Positions 62,801 to 64,000 of a stretch of 64,000 nt of DNA are shown piece after piece. The stretch comes from Pyxidicoccus sp. MSG2 (GTDB lineage: Bacteria > Myxococcota > Myxococcia > Myxococcales > Myxococcaceae). Positions within the stretch are counted from its first letter, which is position 1; each line of letters starts with the position of its first letter. The position numbers were made by a program, and so were the translations under genes. The notes beneath the pieces were generated by a model. That model worked only from the letters and a program-made list of their open reading frames with translations, had not been told where the DNA came from and made no database searches. The stretch is from NCBI RefSeq assembly GCF_026626705.1, contig NZ_JAPNKC010000001.1, forward strand, positions 1,984,001 through 2,048,000, read 5' to 3'.

Positions 62801-64000
62801 CGTTCCACCTCTCCACCGGCCCGCTCATTCGTGCCCGGCTCCTGAAGCTGGGGGCGACGGACCACGTGCTCGCCCTCAACATGCACCACATCGTCTCCGA
62901 CGGTTGGTCCATGGGCGTGCTGGTGCGCGAAGTCGCGGCCCTCTACGACGCCTTCTCGCAGGGCCGGCCGTCGCCGCTGCCGCCGTTGCCGCTCCAGTAC
63001 GCGGACTTCGCCGTGTGGCAGCGCGAGTGGCTGCAGGGCGCGGTACTCGATGAGCAGATTGCGTATTGGAAGCAGCACCTCTCCGGAGCCGCCACCCTGG
63101 AGCTGCCCACCGACAAGCCGCGTCCGCCCGTGCAGACCTTCCACGGCGGAACGGTCCCCGTCGAGCTGTCGCTGGAGGTCTCCCACCGACTGGATGCGCT
63201 GTGCCAGCAAGAGGGCGCCACGCCCTTCATGGCCCTGACGGCCGCGTTCCAGGTGCTGCTCTCCCGTTACTCGGGCCAGCAGGACATCTCCGTCGGCTCG
63301 CCCATCGCCGGACGCAATAGGGGCGAGCTGGAAGGGCTCATCGGCTTCTTCGTCAACACGCTCGTGCTGCGGACGCAGCTGGATGCTCGCCACTCCTTCC
63401 GCGACGTGTTGCGACAGGTCAAGGAAGCGGCCCTGGGCGCCTATGCGCACCAGGACGTGCCCTTCGAGCGACTGGTGGAGGAGCTGCAGCGGACTCGCGA
63501 CATGAGCCGCAGCCCGCTGTTCCAGGTGTTCTTCGCCCTGCAGAACACGCCCATGCCCCAGGGGCAGGGGCAGAAGACGGCCCTGACGCTGCGCCCGGTG
63601 GAGAGAGTGGACAACCCCACCATCAAGTTCGAGCTCCAGCTCAGCCTCACGGAGACCCCGAACGGCTACCAGGGCTCGCTGGGCTACAACACCGACCTGT
63701 TCGAGAGCACGACGGCCCAGCGGATGGTGGAGCACTTCCGAGTGCTGGTGGAGGCCCTCGTCACCCAGCCTCGGGCGCCGCTCGCGTCCCTGTCCATGCT
63801 GACGCAGGCAGAGCGCCAGCAGGTGCTCGTGGAGTGGAACGCCACCGCCTCCGAGTACCCGCGCGGCTCCACCCTGCCCGAGGTCTTCTCGCAGGTCGTT
63901 GCCCGGTACGGCGACAAGGTCGCCGTGGAGTCTGGCGAGGAGAAGCTCACCTACCGGCAGCTCGACGAGCGTGCGAACCAGCTTGCCTGGCATCTGCGGG
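48019..64000 (+). CDS. Nonribosomal peptide synthetase NRPS-2, continuation after frameshift (3' truncated by window edge)
   Basis: Open reading frame, stop-free to the right edge, carrying the rest of C4, then A4-PCP4 and modules 5 to 9 (A9 cut by the edge). It follows directly from 38150-48067 in the -1 frame. A GTG at 48019 could start it, but that lies inside the N-lobe of a condensation domain, so this is almost certainly the second half of one broken gene. Restoring one G after 48019 (CTG-GTG-GAC instead of CTG-TGG-AC) gives the expected RRLVDEDARRPFSLGTGPL. All six C domains here keep HHxxxDG and all complete modules keep the carrier serine. Module 5 lacks a working A domain. The gene could be real decay or a sequencing error at the shift; the collapsed A domain favours some genuine decay. 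Confidence 0.9.
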   Translation, partial: MDEDARRPFSLGTGPLIRALLMKLGAADHVLLLNLHHIVTDGWSSGVLVREVAALYEAFSDGRPSPLPELPVQYADYAVWQRGWLQGETLDAQLGYWRQQLEGAPSALELPTDKPRPPAQLFRGGVQQRMWEKSLWDGAKALAQQEGATPFMVLLAAYQAVLARHAGQEDISVGSPIAGRTHAETEGLIGFFVNTLVLRAHVSPQATFRELLAQVREVTLGAYAHQDVPFEKLVEELQPRRDLSRNPLFQVALTLQNTPMTEVKLRQGLALKGMEAGNLTSKFDLSLLVWETAEGASAVLNYDSDLFEPDSAGRLLEHVRVLLEAAVAEPGKRLRELPLMGEEERRRLVEQWSGTAAKYPREASLPELFEAQALRTPHSVAVEYEGQRLTYDALNRRANQLAHHLRTLGVGPEVRVALCVERSLELVVSILGILKAGGAYVPLDANYPLERQRWMKREADVSLLVAQEKLSGTVAEAGETVVLVDAGRSELARQPESNPSVLIGGGHLAYVMFTSGSTGKPKGVGVPHRAVSRLVLETDFARFGPDEVWLQLAPISFDASTLELWGALLHGSKLVVLPAGAPSLEELGRTLVASGITSLWITTALFDQMQARQPEALARVPQVLTGGEVLPMGRARERLASGRTLINAYGPTENTTFSTCHRLERLEQVGARSVPIGRPIRNTTTYVLDEAMQPVPVGVPGELYVGGDGLAVGYLGRPDLTAERFVPHPFGNGERLYRTGDGARWLADGTLEFLGRKDGQVKLRGFRIELEEIEAALRQHPQVKEAVALVREDTAGDRRLVAYVVAQGVEAQALKEFLRTKLPEYMVPSVLVPMDTLPLTPAGKVDRRALPAPTDFSPAQREYVAPRTETEQRLAVLWGEVLGHVQVGAGDDFFELGGHSLLATQLVSHVRASFGVELPLRALFEASTLEALALRVEAARRDGAAPEAPPPVPVSRDGALPLSFAQQRLWFIDQLEPGSAAYNIPVVLRIEGALHVNALQRAFSALVERHEALRTTFASREGQPTQVIHPPSDFALGVEDLSAMPESERWEEARRRAMREAAIPFALGAGPLLRATLLRLASEEHVLVLVMHHIVSDGWSMGVLVRDMEALYSAFSEGQPPALPTLPVQYADYAVWQRQWLSGETLEAQLGWWKRHLAGAPSHLELPTDKPRPAVLSHQGGAVPVRLSPELGESLEALAKREGATPFMLLLAAFQVLMSRYSGQDDVLVGSPIAGRRYAETEGLIGFFVNTLVLRSRVNSRTSFRTLLAQVRETTLGSYAHQDVPFEKLVEELRLERDLSRPALFQVLFALQNATRVTPRKSSLGLRQVELDNPTNRFELELNLAQSGQGYEGVLSYNTGLFEAGTAQRMAEHFRLLVDALVARPEVPLASVSMLSEAERRQVLVEWNATAQVATRYGDQVAVEPGNTRVYLLESSGQPVPVNVTGELFIGGDSVARGSVEQPALTAERFVPDAFSGVPGARLYRTGDLARWRHDGVLEFLGRADAPVKVRGYRIGLAEGEAALASTADFVAPRTPTEEKLTELFTEVLRLRRVSVTGSFFELGGHSLLATQLISRIRSTFEVELPLRALFEAPTAAALAARIESARQSTSGPRAPAIVPVPRTDALPLSFAQQRLWFTDQLEPGNASYNMPTFVRMEGQLDVGALRHAFDELVRRHEALRTTFVQHEGEPVQHVSPTGTLPLDTPDLSALEPQAAREELERHLRADMLRPFDLTTGPLLRAQLLKLSPTEHVLSLNMHHIVSDGWSLGVLVREVAALYDAFSQGRPSPLPPLSIQYPDYAVWQRQWLQGAVLDEQLGWWRRQLSGRTTLELPTDKPRPPVQTFRGAQVPVALSPSTSEALKALCQQEGATPFMALLAAFQVLLSRYSGQQDVSVGSPIAGRQRGETEGLIGFFVNTLVLRSQVDPNTSFFHLLRQVRETALGAYAHQDVPFERLVEELQSTRDLSRGPLFQVLFALQNTFMPSLDMNGLKLRPLEVDNPSARFELELNLGETAKGVQGSLTYNTDLFNSATANRLAEHFRVLVEALVARPEVPLASVSMLSEEERRKVLVEWNATATEYPRASTLPEVFSQVVARYDNKVAVESGEENLTYRQLDARANQLAWHLRGLGVATDSRVAIALDRSLELIVSLVAILKAGGAYVPLDPSYPRERLAAMVEDARPGVLITSRALLAKLPGEGLSTVVLDEVSLAGQPTSTPPVAALPQSLAYIDFTSGSTGRPKGVGTPQAAVLRTVFGNDYAHLGPDETFLLIAPVSFDASTLELWGPLLHGARLVVFPPHSPSDLKELESVLVKHGVTTLHLTAGLFTQVVDNNFQALRNVKQLLTGGDVVSAPHVRRVLEELRIPVTACYGPTETTLFASTHRMTDVAQVGTAVPIGKPMGNTCVYLLDVSGQPVPVGVVGELFIGGDGVARGYVEQPALTAERFVPDAFSGVPGARLYRTGDLARWRPDGVLGFLGRADAQVKVRGYRIELAEVEAALLAFPDVAQAVALVREDVPGDKRLVGYVAAPESLDTAALRSALKQRLPEYMVPSALVRLDALPLTANAKVDRKALPAPNSNAASRGETYVAPRTPTEQRLAELFSQVLRVQRVGVQDDFFELGGHSLLATQVISRIRATLGVELPLRALFEAPSVAALAARVETPVSSRALQAPSLLPVSRSGPLPLSFAQQRLWFIDQLDPGGTAYNMPTVLRLHGPLDVPALEKSFTALVERHESLRTSFGVLDGEPVQVIGSQARFPLSVVNLSALPAEEREAEALRQTRLETQRPFDLARGPVFRALLLRLGAQDHVLIGTMHHIVSDGWSMGVMVRELAELYAAHSLGREARLPALPVQYADFAAWQRSWLRGESLEKQLGYWREQLSGAAPVLELPTDRPRPSVQSSRGAWLPVHLSRELTERLMALCQQEGTTPFMALLAVWQVLLSRYSGQDDISVGSPIAGRTRAETEGLIGFFVNTLVLRTQLDARATFRELLSKVRATTLGAYEHQDVPFEKLVEELQPQRSISHSPLFQVMLVLQNTPVASLEVAGVPGGAAPLRMQPVDVELQAVKFDLTLSLAQTPDGLSGTLSYRTDLFERSTISRMAEHLATLLESAVSSPGSRVGELPLLRDTERHQVLEAFNASPAPFVAEGPLHALIEAQAARHPSRPAVACEGLVLTYGELDRRANQLAWHLRSLGVGPETCVALCLERSVDTVVALLGIWKAGGAYVPLDPAQPALRLRTLVEEVLAPVVVTQSRNADAFVGASVQPVLLDTQAEQLAAGRVDAPPCEVSADHLAYVLFTSGSTGRPKGVAVAHGQLVHYVRAATERLGLADCDSFALVSTFVADLGNTVLFPALCTGGLLHVLTQERASSPEGVAEYFQRHAVECVKLVPSHLSALLTAAEPRHVLPRKKLVLGGESSTWALMEQVRALAPDCEVFNHYGPTETTVGVLAGPVETPAPGSAPVAVPLGRPLDCSRLYVLDAAFQPVPVGVPGELYIGGAQVTRGYLHRPELTAERYLPDPYSPVPGARMYRSGDRVRWREDGRVEFIGRADFQVKVRGFRVEPGEVATVLREHPEVRDAVVLAREDVPGDKRLVAYVSPTLDVSGLRAWMRERLPEHMVPSAFVPLEALPLTPNGKVDRKALPAPVMSTDASATFVAPRTPTETQLAAIWAEVLHLETVGATDDFFNLGGHSLLATQVVSRVRRAFGVELPVRALFEATTLATLASRVESARPSHAAEQLPPLVSVPRTGPLPLSFSQQRVWFLDQLQPGSAFYNIPFAVSIDGPLHREALTRTLQELVRRHEVLRTSFHTLEDGEPFQRVHPDAELTLSFVDLGQLPESQLDEAARREALAEAQKPFDLKQAPLLRATLVRLTDERHVLLVTVHHIVSDGWTSGILLREVGVLYPVFVRGLPSPLPPLPFQYADYAAWQRGWLRDETLERQVAWWRHQLHGVPHALELPTDRPRPPVQTDRGATVPVRLGATLTATFKQWCEREGVTPFMGLLAVWQVLLSRYSGQDDIVVGSPIANRQHTELEGIVGFFVNTLALRGRLAPGMSLRELLAQVKETTLGAYAHQDVPFEKLVDALKLERDLSRTPLFQVMLGLTNTPHQRTPEADGDGAGVVRPLEVDSGTSKFDLALLLADLEDGISGWLEYSTDLFDEATARRMGSHLVRLLESAVADAGQPISRLKLLGEDEQRQVLVDFNDTSRAPYTPVLVHRPVEAQARRTPQAVAVSDGTRSFTYAELDARANQVAHYLVELGVPAGGTVGICLDKSLDMAVAVLATLKAGAAYLPLDPSYPADRLAFMLEDAQAPVLLTQSHLLSAVPANTGALRVCLDTEAELLSRQPSHAPDRDVSPESNCYFIYTSGSTGRPKGIVMPHRAISSLLAWQNPRSVVRPEGVTLQFASLNFDVSLQELFGAWWCGGSVLLPTGGLRQDIPALLEFMDTHAVERLFLPFVALQAMADAVSHGAPVPHALVEVVTAGEQLQVTPALVAFFEKLPGCILENQYGPSEAHVVSAYRLEGLPSAWPKLPCIGAPVGHTQLYVLDAHGQPCPVGVPGEVFVGGTHLAHGYLARPDLTAKAFVPDPFSTEPGARLYRTGDAAKWRTDGTLEFLGRLDGQVKLRGYRVEPGEVESVLRAAPGVRDAAAVVREVVAGDKRLVAYVVAEGAVDAEALRGFLQQRLPEYMMPSAFVMMEALPLTPSGKLARNLLPAPDAESLRGDAPFTAPRNPLEEKLAELFSTILRLPQVSITDSFFELGGHSLLATQVISRIRSQLGVELPLRVLFEAPTVERLAARIESARQSASGTRAPAIVPVPRTGPLPLSFAQQRLWFIDQLQPGSASYNMPTFVRMEGVLDVAALQRSFEELVRRHEALRTTFTQQEGQPLQLITPTGRLPLEVTDLSGLGPVAGRTELERRLREELLTPFHLSTGPLIRARLLKLGATDHVLALNMHHIVSDGWSMGVLVREVAALYDAFSQGRPSPLPPLPLQYADFAVWQREWLQGAVLDEQIAYWKQHLSGAATLELPTDKPRPPVQTFHGGTVPVELSLEVSHRLDALCQQEGATPFMALTAAFQVLLSRYSGQQDISVGSPIAGRNRGELEGLIGFFVNTLVLRTQLDARHSFRDVLRQVKEAALGAYAHQDVPFERLVEELQRTRDMSRSPLFQVFFALQNTPMPQGQGQKTALTLRPVERVDNPTIKFELQLSLTETPNGYQGSLGYNTDLFESTTAQRMVEHFRVLVEALVTQPRAPLASLSMLTQAERQQVLVEWNATASEYPRGSTLPEVFSQVVARYGDKVAVESGEEKLTYRQLDERANQLAWHLR
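50860..52835 (+). other. NRPS-2 module 5 (C - collapsed A - PCP)
   Basis: The C domain (about 50900-52220) is intact with HHIVSDG, and the PCP (about 52615-52830) is intact with FFELGGHSLLATQ. Between them only 127 residues replace the usual ~518: the A domain has lost A1 to A5 and A9-A10. The module can still condense and carry but cannot activate an amino acid by itself. If expressed, it must be loaded by another A domain or skipped. Confidence 0.9.
52237..52618 (+). other. Remnant adenylation domain with in-frame internal deletions
   Basis: Reads WNATAQVATRY, then VAVEPGNTRVYLLES, then A6-A8 (GELFIGGD, YRTGDL, GRADAPVKVRGYR), then jumps from GEAAL to ASTADFVAPRTPTEE. Compared with module 6 of the same gene it lacks 1173 nt. 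Surviving motifs also carry changes: ARGS for ARGY, ADAPVK for ADAQVK, YRIGLAEGE for YRIELAEVE. It has no AMP-binding P-loop, no specificity pocket and no A10 lysine. Confidence 0.92.
52855..56000 (+). other. NRPS-2 module 6 (C-A-PCP), specificity X
   Basis: C domain with HHIVSDGWSL. A domain (about 54235-55745) with the pocket D-A-L-H-L-G-C-L-F-K and A10 ANAKVDRK, the same family as NRPS-1 modules 1, 2, 7 and 8, and the evident relative of the collapsed A domain just upstream. Carrier FFELGGHSLLATQ. Confidence 0.86.
56040..59215 (+). other. NRPS-2 module 7 (C-A-PCP), predicted Asp/Asn
   Basis: C domain with HHIVSDG, closely related to the C domains of NRPS-1 modules 5 and 10. A domain (about 57430-58950) with the divergent A4 stretch TFVADLGNTVLF, then VKLVPSHL, LVLGGESS and HYGPTETTVG, giving D-L-T-K-V-G-H-V-G-K. 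This differs by one residue from the Asp code DLTKVGHIGK as recalled; Asn codes are also close. Carrier FFNLGGHSLLATQ. Confidence 0.86.
59235..62430 (+). other. NRPS-2 module 8 (C-A-PCP), Pro-like
   Basis: C domain with HHIVSDGWTS. A domain (about 60630-62165) with NFDVSLQELF, LFLPFVAL, VVTAGEQL and QYGPSEAHVV, giving D-V-Q-F-V-A-Q-V-V-K, Pro-like, and the unusual A10 SGKLARNLLP. Near-identical and colinear with NRPS-1 module 6, about 41.86 kb away. Carrier FFELGGHSLLATQ. Confidence 0.83.
62455..64000 (+). other. NRPS-2 module 9 (C and start of A), cut by window edge
   Basis: C domain (about 62490-63815) with HHIVSDG, then the first ~55 residues of an A domain (WNATASEYPRGSTLPEVFS, KLTYRQLDERANQ). 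The start is of the same family as the X-specific A domains. It parallels NRPS-1 module 7, with an identical run of over 110 nt (21553-21670 against about 63411-63528). The pocket is outside the window. Confidence 0.85.

Overview
The window looks like myxobacterial DNA, probably of a Myxococcus/Corallococcus type. It is very GC-rich, third codon positions are almost always G or C, and nearly the whole 64 kb is one plus-strand secondary-metabolite locus. The order-level call is inferred from composition and from the style of the nonribosomal peptide synthetase (NRPS) domains; no rRNA or housekeeping gene is present to confirm it.

Layout: (1) 2-34141 is the 3' part of a giant NRPS gene (NRPS-1), already inside an adenylation (A) domain at base 1. 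It carries an A'-PCP remnant of an upstream module, ten complete C-A-PCP modules, an internal thioesterase-like domain after the first complete module, and a normal terminal thioesterase. (2) 34138-35574 is an MFS exporter. (3) 35571-38006 is a penicillin-acylase-family Ntn hydrolase. These three genes are joined by 4-bp ATGA stop/start overlaps and so form a translationally coupled operon. (4) 38007-38149 is the only intergenic gap. (5) 38150 to the right edge is a second NRPS (NRPS-2). It begins directly with a condensation (C) domain and has nine modules in view. Its reading frame is broken by an apparent 1-base deletion at about 48019, so it appears as 38150-48067 plus an open frame from 48019 that leaves the window.

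How it works together: NRPS-1 assembles a long peptide and releases it with its terminal thioesterase, the MFS protein would export it, and the acylase could remove an N-acyl group or otherwise cleave an amide. Reading the A-domain pocket residues by eye gives, for NRPS-1, (Lys-like by similarity)-X-X-Val-like-Gln-Glu-Pro-like-X-X-unknown-Glu. NRPS-2 gives Val-like-Lys-like-Val-like-Val-like-(dead A)-X-Asp/Asn-Pro-like-(next). X marks one recurring unassigned pocket, DALHLGCLFK. No epimerisation, methylation, oxidation or cyclisation domains are visible.

Most unusual points: the internal thioesterase appears to have lost all three catalytic residues, suggesting a fusion of two formerly separate synthetases; module 5 of NRPS-2 has an A domain collapsed by about 1.17 kb of in-frame deletions; NRPS-2 is frameshifted; and the two synthetases share long near-identical colinear blocks in which one A domain has been exchanged.
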